A stretch of 49,438 nt of DNA from Saccharothrix sp. NRRL B-16348 (GTDB lineage Bacteria > Actinomycetota > Actinomycetes > Mycobacteriales > Pseudonocardiaceae): positions 1 through 49,438 of the forward strand of contig NZ_LGED01000228.1 of the NCBI RefSeq assembly GCF_001280085.1. The letters are read 5' to 3'. The translations under genes and the position numbers were made by a program. Below are positions 29,650-39,119 of this stretch, piece by piece. The notes below the pieces were generated by a model. The model worked only from the letters and a program-made list of their open reading frames with translations. It did not search any database and was not told where the DNA came from. Every line of letters begins with the position of its first letter. The stretch's first letter is position 1.

Positions 29650-32600
29650 CTAGGGGTTCGGGCTCTCCATCCGGCTGATGATCGCGTTGGCCGCCTGCTG
29701 CTGCCGTGCTTCACCGGCGACGCCCGCCACTCCCCCCATCATCGTGTTGATGAACGCGTCGCGGGACATCCTCGGGGTCAGCTTCTCCCGTTGGGCGCGA
29801 CTGGAGAGCACGTCGTACAGGCCGCCGAGGTATTGCCGGTACTGGCCCGGGTTGAGGTTCGGGTTGTCCGGCTGGTGGCCGCCGTCCGCCGTGGCCGCGT
29901 GGCCGAGCGGGAGGCTGAACATGCACGGGCAGTTCGGGTCCGGCGGGATGGTCACCGGGGTCGTCAGGGTGCCTCTCGGGCCGGCCTGCATGAAGACGGT
30001 GCGGGGTCGGGCGGACGTGGGGTCGACGTGGGCGAACGAGTCGCCGAACGAGTGCAGGATGTTCTCCTGCTCCTGGGTGAACTGGCCGGTCAACGGCATG
30101 TTGTCCACCACCTGCTGGAACCGTTGCCGTGCGGCGGCCTGGGTCTGTGCGGCGCTGCCGCCGGTCAGCAGGTGGATGCGTCGCGAGTCGGCGTTGGCGT
30201 AGCCGGGCACGAGGGAGCCCAGGATGGAGCTGCCGTGCGTGGCGCTGCGGTCGTCGGTGTCGGGCGCCCAGGCCGCGTTGCCGATCGCGCGGGCCACCGT
30301 CGGGGAGAAGCCGACGGCCAGGGCGGCGGCCTGCGGGGTCAGCTGGTGGCCGACGATGCCCCACATCCCGTTCGGGTCGCGGTAGGTGATCGGGTTGTTC
30401 TGCGCGTAGCTGTAGAGGGCGAGGTTGGCGCTGTTGTAGACGCCGTCGTTCGGGCTTCCGCCCAGGTAGGACCCGAGGACCGGGTCGGGCGACTGCCAGA
30501 CGCTGGTTCGCGGGTTGTAGTAGCGGGCGCCGTAGTAGTAGAGGCCGGTCTCCTCGTCGAGCTCCTTGCCGCCGTACTGGTACGGCACCGGCGTCGGCTG
30601 GCCGGGATGTTCGTTGACCCAGGTCTCGCCGGACGCGAAGTACTCGATGTGCTCGGTCAGGCCCGCGTGCTCGTCGGTGACGTAGCCGGAGGAGCCGAGG
30701 TGGTCGCCGTGGAAGTAGAAGACGTGGTTCTCGTACGTGGTGTCGGGTTTGACGGTCTTGGTGAGCAGCCGGGTCTCGCCCACGAAGATGTGCTTGAACC
30801 CGGTCCCGTTGCGCTCGCTGAAACCGCGGTTGGGGTAGATGTGCTGCGGGCCGGCGATCTTGACGACCCGGGTTCCCTGGTCGTCGTAGTAGTAGCGGAC
30901 CGTGGCGGGCTGGTTGGGGCTGGTGCAGGTGCTCGGGTCCTGCGCGATGGTCTGGTTGCGGTTGTGGTCCTGGTTGCAGGCCAGGCGGTTCTCCTCGTCC
31001 CACACGAGCTGCCTGCGCTTGCCCGGTGCGGGCGGGATGGTGTTGACGGTGTCGACCAGGTTGCCGTTGGGGTCGTAGGCCTGGTTGATCGGCCCGATCC
31101 TGCTCGGCGCGTGCGGGCCGCTGCCGGTGAAGGCGTAGTCGTACCCGTAGCTGGTCTTGCGCTGCGGCTGCACGTTCGCCTGCGTGTCCGCGGCGGGGGC
31201 CGAGAGCGTCCCCACGTCGGCGACGCGGAGCTGCGTGCCCGACAGTTGGCTGCCCAGCGGGTCGACGAGCGGCTCGTCCTCGGGCTCCTCGATCACCCCG
31301 AGCGGCGGGTACAGCTGCTCCGGCGGCACGGGATCGGTGACCGGGTCGGTCGTCGGCTCGTCCAGCACGGCGATCGGCGAGCTGTCGGCGACCGGTGCGG
31401 CCACCGCCGAAGCCGAGAAGTCACCCGCCGAACTCGCCGACGCCATCGAGGTGTCCGGGTTGACCACGATCTCGTGCCGCTGGTCCTTCGTCAGCACGTT
31501 GTGGATCGAGTCGTAGGACATCTCCAGGGAGTAGCGGTCGAGCTTGTTGTCGGCGTACGTGTACTCACCGCGTGCCGAGGTCAGCCGGTACAGGTCGTCG
31601 TAGGTGTAGGTCTGGGTGCTCGGCCCGCCGATCGGCTTGCCGTGCGGCAGCGCCACCTGGTTGCGCAGTTGCAGGATGTTGCCGACGTTGTCGTAGCTGT
31701 AGCTGATGTCCTGGAACCGGTGCCCGTCGGGCAGCTGCGCTTGCAGGGTGGTGAGCTGCCGGTCCGCCGCGTCGTAGGTGTACGTGGTGCGCACGTCGGT
31801 GCCGGTGTCGGTGAGCAGCTTCTGGTTGAACTTGTCGTAGTCCTGGCGCGCCAGGTAGGTGTAGTCGAACCCGCCCTTGCGGCCGGTGGCGCGGTCGACC
31901 ATGCCGCCGGTGTCGTAGCGGTAGGTCAGGACTTCGCCGTCCGGGTAGGTCATGTCGAGCACCCGGTTGAACGAGTCGTACCGGTAGCTGGTCGTGTAGT
32001 CGCGGGCCGGGCCGTTGAGCAGCGCGTCCGGCACGGTCCTGGTCTCGCGGACCAGCTCGCCGAGCGGACCGTAGGCGCGGGTCTCGACGCCCGCCCCGTC
32101 GGTCACCCGGATCACCCGGTCCGCCCCGTTGTCGGCCGCGCCGGGTGCTCCGTACGTGTAGGTGACGTTGTTTCCGGTGAACGTCGGGTACCGGACCGCG
32201 GCGAGCCGGTTGAACTGGTAGTCGTACTCGATCGCCTTGCCGGCCGCACGCAGCTTCGAGGTGACCTTGTGGGTGACGTTGTCGGCCAGGTCGTAGCGGG
32301 TCTCGGTGCGCCCGGCGTCCGGGCTGTCGACGACCGTGCGCCTGCCGAAGTCGTCGTAGGCGGTCGATGTGGTGTTGCCGCGGTCGTCCACCGCCGCGGT
32401 GATCTTGCCGAGGGCGTCGTAGCGGTAGCTGGTCCAGATGGTGGGCTGCCCGCCCGCCGGGTTGGCCTCCTTCACCGCCGTGATGAGGTTGCGGACGTCC
32501 TGGTAGGTGCGCCGCGCCTTGCCGTTGGCGTCGGTGGTGACCGTCTCGAACTGCGTGACGTCCGCGCGGTCCGGGCCGAACCCGTAGGCGAGCGTGGTGG

Positions 32601-35600
32601 CCGTCTGGTCCGGCACCACCGTGCGGACCACGCGGTCGAGCACGTCGAAGGTCGTGCGGGTCGGCGCGACGGTGTCGAACGCCGGGTTGAACGCGGTGTT
32701 CGCGGGCCCCTTCGGCTCGCTGACGGGGTAGTGCTCCTCGACGGGACGGCCGAGGAAGTCCACCTTCTGCCTGCCCGACACGGTCATCATCGCCTCGGGG
32801 GCGTCGCCCGGAGCGGCCGAGACGGAAGCGTCCTTCTTGGTCTGCAGCAGCCGCTTCACACCGTCGGTGAAGGTGATCGTGTCGATCGTGTCGGCGCGCA
32901 CGCCGTCCGCGGCGCGGTCGACGTGGCGGGTCACCGCGTACGGCACCGGCGCCTCGGGGTGGTACTCGAAGTCGATCGTGTGCCGGTTCTCCGCGAGCTC
33001 GTACGGTCCGGTCACGGTGGTCACCCGGCCGACCGCGTCGTAGGTGCGCTGGATCCGCTGGTCGTTCTTGTCGGTCTGGCTGGTGGGCAGGGCCCACCGC
33101 AGGTCGTGCGTCGAGGTGGACCGGTAGCCGAAGCTGTCGGTGACCGACTCGACGTGCACGCCGACGACGGTGTCGTAGCCGTAGTCGAGCCGGAACCGCT
33201 GCCCGTGCTTGGTCACCGGGTCGGTGACCGAGGCCAGGTTGCCGTTGGGGAAGTACGTCATGTCGGTGACCGCCGCCGAGTTGTCCGCCAGGTACCTGCG
33301 CACCTGGGTGACGTCGGCTGTCGTGCAGTCCACAGTGGCCTCACGGCGGCGCAGCAGCGTTCCCGTGCCGCTGGTCTCGCGCAGCGCCGTGCCGACGCCC
33401 ACGATGTGCCGGTCCCGGCAAGCCGGGATCGCCGAGGAGTAGGCCAGGAGGCTCTCCAGGTCGTCGGCGGCCCCGGTGTCGCCCCGGTCCACGGTGCGGA
33501 CGGTGTTGCCGTGCTCGTCGTAGGACATCTCCACCGACGTGCTCTTGCCCGCGGTGGCCTGCCCCTCGTAGAAGTTGCGCTCGGTGCGCACCAGTTGCGG
33601 GAACACCGTCGCGGTCGGGCTCGCCAGGTCGGCGGTCGCCCCGGTGGCGACGTCGCGCGGCTGGTAGGTGTTGACCACGTCGGAGTACTTGCGGCCCGCC
33701 GCGTCGGCCGTGGTCTGCTTGGCGAGCAGACCGCGGGTCGGGTAGCTGTCCGTGCGGAACTCGCCGGTCACCGACCGGTACAGCGCGTCGCCGTTGCCGG
33801 CGTCCCGGTCCTCGGTGACGACGGTGCCGTAGCCGTAGAACTCGCGCTCGAACCGGTCGTAGCGGCCGTTGTCGTACCGGAAGGTGGTGAGCCGGGTGTC
33901 GGCGCCGTCGCCGGGGTGGCCGTCGTGCAGCGCCGAGCGGGTCAGCACCCAGCGGGACTCGGGCTGGTCGTAGGTGTTGCCGTCACGGGCGTAGTCGAGG
34001 TCGATGCGCCCGCCCATCGGCCGGGTGACCGTGCGCAGCAGGTTGGTGCGGCCGGTGCGGTTCTCGGCGACGACCAACTCGTCGTCGCCGGTGGAGCGCA
34101 CGTGGTCGGCGTAGCCGTCGCCGTTGACGTCGCGCAGGGCCAGCTCGGTGCGGCCGACCCCGGTCGAGGCGTCCGCGCCCGGGTTGAACACGATGCAGCC
34201 GAACACGAAGCAGAACCCGAACGTGAAGTACGCCCCGCCCCCGAAGTTGGCGTTGACGTCGGAGTTGAGGCCGTCGAGGCTGCCGCCGAACGGCTTCGGC
34301 GGCAGGAAGCCGCTGCCGGTGTTGATCGCCACGGTCACCGGGGAGCCCGCGAACACGCGGTCCACCAGGCCGTCGCCGTTCATGTCCAGCAGCGTGGCGT
34401 CCGCGCTGCCGGTGCCGGTGGAGGCGGACACGCCGCCCGCGAAGCCGTAGTAGTCGGTGCTGAAGCCGAGGTTGACGCCCGCGTTCTCGGTCTTGCCGGT
34501 GTTGATCGGGCCACCCGGCCACGGCTCGCGCGCGGCGAAGGCGTACCCGAGGTTGAGCGCGGCGTCGCCGTTGGCGTAGACGCGGTCCGGCAGGGCGTCG
34601 CCGTTGATGTCGACCAGGTCGTGCTTGGTCTCGGACTCGCCGCCGCCGAGGTTGCCGCCGATGCCCAGCGACGGCATCTCCGACCCGGACCGGTTGGTGT
34701 TCGCGGTGCCGCGCCCCGACGGCACGTCGGTGCCGCGCGCGGTGCCGCCGGTGCGCGCCGGGGTGCCCGCGCTGGCCGAGACGGAGTACGCCTGCGTGTC
34801 GGACTCGCGGACGTTGCCGCCGACGCTGCCCCTGGTGCCGCCCAGGCCGCCGGTCATGTCGGAGTACTGCACGCCGCCGGAGCCGACCACGTCGGGGTAG
34901 CGGTCGCCGTTGAGGTCCAGGAAGTCGACGGTGGACTCGGCCTCGCCCCGGGCCAGGCTGCCGCCCAGCGGCCCGACGCCGAACGTCGTGGAGACCTGCT
35001 CGGTGCTGCCGCGCCGCGGCACCGCGGTCGCGCCCGCGAAGTCCGCGTCGCCGACCACGTCGATGGTGTCGGCGCCCAGCCGCGAGCTGGACGCGCCGGC
35101 CGCGGCGACCCAGGTGTTGGCGTCGGAGCCTGCCCAGCGCTGCTCGCCGGGCATCGGCGCGAACACCACGATCTTGGGCGTGGCGACGGTCGGGTCGTCG
35201 CGGAAGCCCGGCACGTCGTCCTCGGTCGGGCCGTCGGGGAGCTGGTCGCGGAAGTTCTCGTCGATCACCAGGTCGGACTGCACGATCGGCTGGCCGGCGC
35301 GGGCGCGGTTGCCCTGGTAGCCGATGGCGGCCCAGCCGCGGTACGGCTGGGCGAACGCGCCCTGCTCCACGGCGGTGTGCACCGCGGTCGGCACGGCGGC
35401 GCCGTCGACGGTCGCGCCGTGCGCGGAGACCTGGCCCAGCACCGCCGGGTCGGTGGAGGAGAAGTCGAAGTACAGCTCGTCACCGGCGGCCACCGGCACC
35501 GACAGCGCCGGGATCGCGGGCACGACCCCGCCGCTGACCTGCACGACCCGCTTGCCGAGCAGCGCGCCGCGCTTCTTGACGGTGAACACCACCCGCGCGT

Positions 35601-38220
35601 CGCCCGCGCCGGTCAGCGCCAGGCTGGGCTGCACCGTGACGGTGCCGTCGGCGCTCGCGGTGTGCGACTGCTGCGGCGCGGTCAGCGTGGTCGCCGGGTA
35701 CACGTCCTGCTCGTACGGCGGGTTGATCACGATCGTCGGCTCGCCCGCCGGGTTGGTCACCGGCACGCCGCCCTCCGCCGCGGTGTAGTGCGCCCGCGGC
35801 ACCCAGCGCAGCGCGCCCGCGTCGACCGGGGAGTCGATCTGGAGCTTCCAGGCCAGCGTGTCGCCCTGGGTCACCGGCACGTCCAGCGCGATCGGCGTGG
35901 TGCCGGTCGTGCCCGCCGGCACGTTCTGGGAGAACACCTCGGTCGAGCCGCGGGTGATGACCACGCGGACGTCGTCGGTCGTCGCGGCGGTCTTGACCAG
36001 GTCGCCGGTGAGCCGCAGGGTGCCGGTCAGCGGCGCGACCACCGCGGACGGGCGCCCGGCCAGGGTGAAGTCGCGGGAGGCCAGGAAGCCGACCGCGTCC
36101 AGGCCGTTGACGTCGGTGGCGGCGGGCCGTGACGTGTAGGTGACGCGCGGGTCCCAGGCGACCTGGTCGAAGCGGCCGTCGAGCACCGACTGCACCCGGA
36201 AGTACAGGGCGTCACCCCGCTGCACGGTGATCGCGCCGACGCCGGTCGGGGCGAACTCGATGTGGTCGGTGGGGCCGATGCGCTGCGACCACAGCTCCGC
36301 GTCCTCGTGCTGGATCGCCACCCGCACGCCGTCGGCCTTGCGGTAGGCCGCGCGGGCGGGGCCGGTGTCCTCGACCAGCCGCACCCGGCCGTCGACGGCG
36401 ACCACGCCGTCGTAGGGCGCGACCCAGCGGCGGACGCCGTCGAGCAGCGGGAACGCGTCGACCTTGCGCTCGAACTCGGCGGTCCGGTCACCGACCACCG
36501 GCCCGCTGACCGCGCCGGCCCCGATCGGCGACGGCGTCTCGCCGCTGTCGGCCGTGTAGGTCGGGTTGCCGTTGGCGTCCATCCGCCCGAACAGCACGCC
36601 GCCGTTGTTGACCAGGTCGGTGATGCCGTCGCCGTTGACGTCGGCGAAGTAGCGGTCGGAGGTGGTCGTGGTGGAGACGTAGTCCAGCTGGGCGGCCACA
36701 CCGAAGTAGGACTCGACGCCGACCGTGCCGGAGCTGGACTCCTCCGAGGAGATGCCGGGCAGGCCGGGCAGGCGGATCGGGGTGTCGCCGAAGCGCGGTT
36801 CGCCGCCGGGGCCGGACAGGTTCGGTCGGTAGAAGATGCCGTCGCCGGTGCGGAACACCTTGTCCGGCAGGTTGTCGCCGTTGACGTCGGAGAGCGCGAG
36901 CAGGCCCTCGCTGGAGCCCTCGCTGTAGCCGACCTTCACGCCTGCCGAGTTCGACTTGGTGATGCCGGCGGGGTTGTAGCCGACGTAGAGGTGCCCGCCG
37001 GCGCTGTCGGTCGAGTTGGCCTGCACGGCACTGGCGTCGCCGTCGACGATGCCCGCGGACAGGCCGTCGCCCGGGATGGTCCAGCCGTCCGCCAAGGTGA
37101 ACGCGTCGTAGTCGCCGCCCGCGTCGCGGATGTCGTCGAAGTAGTCGAACGAGTGCGTGGTGAACAGCGCGTTGTCGGCGTCGAACTGCGACACCGAGCG
37201 CAGCAGCGTCTTGGTGAACGCGCCGGTGCCGTAGTTCAGCTCGTAGGCGCGGATGAGCTGATCGTCCAGCTTGACCTCGACCCGGCGCAGCAGGTCGGCG
37301 GTGACCTTCTTGAACCCGAGGCGTGCGTCGATCTGCACGTCGGTGCGACGCGGCTCGCCCCGGTCCCGGTCGCGCAGGAAGGTGACGGAGTAGCGCCCCT
37401 CGGTGATGCCGCTGCCGGTCCAGGTGATGCGCTGCGGGTACAGGTTCGAGCCGGGGACGCTCGCGTTGGGCACGCCGCCGTCGGCGACCGTGGCGTAGCT
37501 GAAGCGCATCAGGTTGCCGTTGGCGTCGCGGACCTCGCGCAGCGCCCACACCGCGATGTTGCCGCGGGCGTCGGTCAGCCGGGTGCCGGGGTCGGCGCCG
37601 TAGACGGAGACGCTGCCCTTCTTGTCGGTCACCTCCCACCAGTACTCGCCGGGCGCGGAACCGTGCCGGGTGATCTTGGCGAACCGGCCTTCGACGCGGG
37701 TGTGGAACTCCTTCTCCGCGGTCCGCGCGACCGGGGCCGAGCGGTGTGCGAGCGGGGTCAGCTGCTCACCGGCCAGCAGGTAGGTCTCGGTCTCCAGCCC
37801 GGCGTCGTAGCGCGGCACGCCCCAGCGGGTCTCGATGGTGATCGCGGGCATCGGCAGGTCCCAGCCGACGCCGAGCCACCCGTTGCCGCCCGCCGAGCTG
37901 TACTGCAGGGACAGCGACGGCTCCACCCCCGCGCGTCCCGGTGGGGTCTGCAAGGGGTGGCTCAGCTTCGCGTCGCCGGTGACCGAGGCGCCGGGCGCGC
38001 CGACCAGCGCGACGCCCTCCCCCGGGTTCGCGGCCTCCAGGTCCTTGATCTGGTTGGGGTTGAACGAGTCCCCTTCGGGGTGCTCTGGCACGTCGACGGC
38101 CGTGCTGCCGCTCGCCAGGGCGGGCGCCCGCGGCGACTGGCTGCCGGGCACCACCACCGCCACCAGCAAGGCTAAGACGAGCAGCACCGACGCGGACTGA
38201 CGACGACCCCGGACAGGCAT
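29650..38220 (-). CDS. secreted SpvB/RHS-repeat polymorphic toxin (2856 aa)
   Basis: ATG at 38220 with AAAGGGG 6 nt upstream. Sec signal peptide (about 1-37). Residues 50-350 form an SpvB/TcaC-like domain (LSHPLQTPPGRAGVEPSLSL, SAGGNGWLGVGWDLP). At least six DxNGDxxxD calcium loops follow (DVNGDNLPD, DVNGDGITD, DLNGDRYPD, DINGDALPD, DMNGDGLVD, DVNGDGYAD). Then come many YD/RHS repeats (YDALGKITAAVDDRGN, YDAADRQLTTL) that build the toxin cocoon, and the RHS core (YFHGDHLGSSGYVTDE ... GLYYYGARYYNP ... NPITYRDPNG). The variable tip is residues 2619-2856, rich in His and Asp (HSFGDSFAHVD, LGHAATADGGHQPDNP), resembling zinc-dependent phospholipase C-type helical metal enzymes. It likely kills competitors; a putative immunity gene follows. 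Confidence 0.93.
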   Translation of the reverse strand: MPVRGRRQSASVLLVLALLVAVVVPGSQSPRAPALASGSTAVDVPEHPEGDSFNPNQIKDLEAANPGEGVALVGAPGASVTGDAKLSHPLQTPPGRAGVEPSLSLQYSSAGGNGWLGVGWDLPMPAITIETRWGVPRYDAGLETETYLLAGEQLTPLAHRSAPVARTAEKEFHTRVEGRFAKITRHGSAPGEYWWEVTDKKGSVSVYGADPGTRLTDARGNIAVWALREVRDANGNLMRFSYATVADGGVPNASVPGSNLYPQRITWTGSGITEGRYSVTFLRDRDRGEPRRTDVQIDARLGFKKVTADLLRRVEVKLDDQLIRAYELNYGTGAFTKTLLRSVSQFDADNALFTTHSFDYFDDIRDAGGDYDAFTLADGWTIPGDGLSAGIVDGDASAVQANSTDSAGGHLYVGYNPAGITKSNSAGVKVGYSEGSSEGLLALSDVNGDNLPDKVFRTGDGIFYRPNLSGPGGEPRFGDTPIRLPGLPGISSEESSSGTVGVESYFGVAAQLDYVSTTTTSDRYFADVNGDGITDLVNNGGVLFGRMDANGNPTYTADSGETPSPIGAGAVSGPVVGDRTAEFERKVDAFPLLDGVRRWVAPYDGVVAVDGRVRLVEDTGPARAAYRKADGVRVAIQHEDAELWSQRIGPTDHIEFAPTGVGAITVQRGDALYFRVQSVLDGRFDQVAWDPRVTYTSRPAATDVNGLDAVGFLASRDFTLAGRPSAVVAPLTGTLRLTGDLVKTAATTDDVRVVITRGSTEVFSQNVPAGTTGTTPIALDVPVTQGDTLAWKLQIDSPVDAGALRWVPRAHYTAAEGGVPVTNPAGEPTIVINPPYEQDVYPATTLTAPQQSHTASADGTVTVQPSLALTGAGDARVVFTVKKRGALLGKRVVQVSGGVVPAIPALSVPVAAGDELYFDFSSTDPAVLGQVSAHGATVDGAAVPTAVHTAVEQGAFAQPYRGWAAIGYQGNRARAGQPIVQSDLVIDENFRDQLPDGPTEDDVPGFRDDPTVATPKIVVFAPMPGEQRWAGSDANTWVAAAGASSSRLGADTIDVVGDADFAGATAVPRRGSTEQVSTTFGVGPLGGSLARGEAESTVDFLDLNGDRYPDVVGSGGVQYSDMTGGLGGTRGSVGGNVRESDTQAYSVSASAGTPARTGGTARGTDVPSGRGTANTNRSGSEMPSLGIGGNLGGGESETKHDLVDINGDALPDRVYANGDAALNLGYAFAAREPWPGGPINTGKTENAGVNLGFSTDYYGFAGGVSASTGTGSADATLLDMNGDGLVDRVFAGSPVTVAINTGSGFLPPKPFGGSLDGLNSDVNANFGGGAYFTFGFCFVFGCIVFNPGADASTGVGRTELALRDVNGDGYADHVRSTGDDELVVAENRTGRTNLLRTVTRPMGGRIDLDYARDGNTYDQPESRWVLTRSALHDGHPGDGADTRLTTFRYDNGRYDRFEREFYGYGTVVTEDRDAGNGDALYRSVTGEFRTDSYPTRGLLAKQTTADAAGRKYSDVVNTYQPRDVATGATADLASPTATVFPQLVRTERNFYEGQATAGKSTSVEMSYDEHGNTVRTVDRGDTGAADDLESLLAYSSAIPACRDRHIVGVGTALRETSGTGTLLRRREATVDCTTADVTQVRRYLADNSAAVTDMTYFPNGNLASVTDPVTKHGQRFRLDYGYDTVVGVHVESVTDSFGYRSTSTHDLRWALPTSQTDKNDQRIQRTYDAVGRVTTVTGPYELAENRHTIDFEYHPEAPVPYAVTRHVDRAADGVRADTIDTITFTDGVKRLLQTKKDASVSAAPGDAPEAMMTVSGRQKVDFLGRPVEEHYPVSEPKGPANTAFNPAFDTVAPTRTTFDVLDRVVRTVVPDQTATTLAYGFGPDRADVTQFETVTTDANGKARRTYQDVRNLITAVKEANPAGGQPTIWTSYRYDALGKITAAVDDRGNTTSTAYDDFGRRTVVDSPDAGRTETRYDLADNVTHKVTSKLRAAGKAIEYDYQFNRLAAVRYPTFTGNNVTYTYGAPGAADNGADRVIRVTDGAGVETRAYGPLGELVRETRTVPDALLNGPARDYTTSYRYDSFNRVLDMTYPDGEVLTYRYDTGGMVDRATGRKGGFDYTYLARQDYDKFNQKLLTDTGTDVRTTYTYDAADRQLTTLQAQLPDGHRFQDISYSYDNVGNILQLRNQVALPHGKPIGGPSTQTYTYDDLYRLTSARGEYTYADNKLDRYSLEMSYDSIHNVLTKDQRHEIVVNPDTSMASASSAGDFSASAVAAPVADSSPIAVLDEPTTDPVTDPVPPEQLYPPLGVIEEPEDEPLVDPLGSQLSGTQLRVADVGTLSAPAADTQANVQPQRKTSYGYDYAFTGSGPHAPSRIGPINQAYDPNGNLVDTVNTIPPAPGKRRQLVWDEENRLACNQDHNRNQTIAQDPSTCTSPNQPATVRYYYDDQGTRVVKIAGPQHIYPNRGFSERNGTGFKHIFVGETRLLTKTVKPDTTYENHVFYFHGDHLGSSGYVTDEHAGLTEHIEYFASGETWVNEHPGQPTPVPYQYGGKELDEETGLYYYGARYYNPRTSVWQSPDPVLGSYLGGSPNDGVYNSANLALYSYAQNNPITYRDPNGMWGIVGHQLTPQAAALAVGFSPTVARAIGNAAWAPDTDDRSATHGSSILGSLVPGYANADSRRIHLLTGGSAAQTQAAARQRFQQVVDNMPLTGQFTQEQENILHSFGDSFAHVDPTSARPRTVFMQAGPRGTLTTPVTIPPDPNCPCMFSLPLGHAATADGGHQPDNPNLNPGQYRQYLGGLYDVLSSRAQREKLTPRMSRDAFINTMMGGVAGVAGEARQQQAANAIISRMESPNP

Positions 38221-38473
38221 GGCGGACCCCTTTGACCTCGGCGCACTGCCGCGGTCATCGAGCCGTTCGCAACGCTCGTTACCCCATCTCGGGAGCCGCC
38301 CGGCACATCACCCGAGAAGCGCAACAACCGGCGCGGGGACGCACTGAAAGTTCATTGGGCCAACCTGATCGGCAGCTTTGAAACGCCGATGGCCGCGTGA
38401 TACGGAGAACGCAATCAACTCGCCTTTAGGCCAAGCGAACCAAGAATAGTCCATTCAGCCGCCGCCCGGCGGG
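38221..38473 (-). promoter_or_regulatory. upstream region of the RHS toxin gene
   Basis: 253 bp between the TetR gene end and the RHS start; less GC-rich at 38340-38450. It must contain the RHS promoter, but I see no hexamer pair good enough to name and no known riboswitch consensus. Confidence 0.35.
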
Positions 38474-39034
38474 TCAGGGCTTGGGCAGTCCGATGAGCAG
38501 GCCGGCGCCGCGGAAGAGTTCGTCGCGGAGCTCGTCGTCGGGTGCGTCGTGGAACTGGCCGATGGGGTCGGTGGCGGCGGCGAACGCCTGTGCCGCGCGT
38601 AGCCTGCGGCGCCAGTCGGCATCCGGGCCGGCGAGCAGTGCGATCGCCCGGTCGACGGTGGTGACGACCTTGGCGACGACCTGCGTCGAGTCGTCGGTGT
38701 AGACGGACGCGTCCCGCAACAGCAGTCGCATGACGTCGCGGTGGTCGACGATCACGTCGATGCAGCCGCGCAGGACCCGGCGCCGGGTCTCGACGGGATC
38801 CCGTTCGACCGCGGCGGCGTCGACGACGGCGGCGAGTTCGTCGATCGGCGCGCTGATCAGGCTGTCCAGGATCTCCGCTTTGCTGGCGAAGTGGTGGTAG
38901 AGCGACGGCTTGGCGATCCCGAGCCGTTCGGCGATCTCCCGCATCGTGGCCGCGCGATAGGTGTGCGTGGCGAACAGTTCGCACGCCGTCGCCAGGATCT
39001 TCTCGCGGGTGTTCCCCGTGTCCTGCCTGTTCAC
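38474..39034 (-). CDS. TetR/AcrR family regulator divergent from the esterase
   Basis: 186 aa. Helix-turn-helix at residues 10-55 (REKILATACELFATHTYRAATMREIAERLGIAKPSLYHHFASKAEIL in segments). The C-terminal domain contains a typical helical dimer region (IDVIVDHRDVMRLLLRDASVYT). It faces the beta-lactamase-like esterase gene across 85 bp that contain a long palindrome, so it almost certainly represses that gene and itself. The ligand is unknown, perhaps an ester or lactone cleaved by the enzyme. Confidence 0.9.
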   Translation of the reverse strand: MNRQDTGNTREKILATACELFATHTYRAATMREIAERLGIAKPSLYHHFASKAEILDSLISAPIDELAAVVDAAAVERDPVETRRRVLRGCIDVIVDHRDVMRLLLRDASVYTDDSTQVVAKVVTTVDRAIALLAGPDADWRRRLRAAQAFAAATDPIGQFHDAPDDELRDELFRGAGLLIGLPKP

Positions 39035-39055
39035 GGCGCCATCCTAGCCCACTTG

Positions 39056-39099
39056 CCTACCTTCCGGTCGGTCGACTAGCCTACCGACCGGAAGGTAGG
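39056..39099. promoter_or_regulatory. TetR operator: 17-bp inverted repeat
   Basis: CCTACCTTCCGGTCGGT (39056-39072) is repeated inverted at 39083-39099 with a 10-bp spacer. Each arm is itself an imperfect palindrome of the form CTACC-N8-GGTAG, so two repressor dimers could bind. It occupies most of the 85-bp gap between the divergent TetR and esterase genes. Confidence 0.8.
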
Positions 39100-39119
39100 A
39101 CAATCGGGAGGCGGCAGGA

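Noticed and set aside
29791..36132. A 2113-codon open frame on the plus strand
   Set aside because: It is the antisense shadow of the RHS gene. Its translation is Arg/Val/Gly/His-rich low complexity with no domain, as expected in GC-rich DNA.
29650..38220. Repetitive YD units considered as a CRISPR or DNA repeat array
   Set aside because: They are imperfect protein-level repeats in one long gene; spacing and sequence vary and no identical DNA repeat recurs.
38221..38340. Leader of the RHS gene considered as a ydaO-type cyclic-di-AMP riboswitch
   Set aside because: The GGGTAACGAGC-like stretch does not match the riboswitch core and no paired helices of that class are seen.
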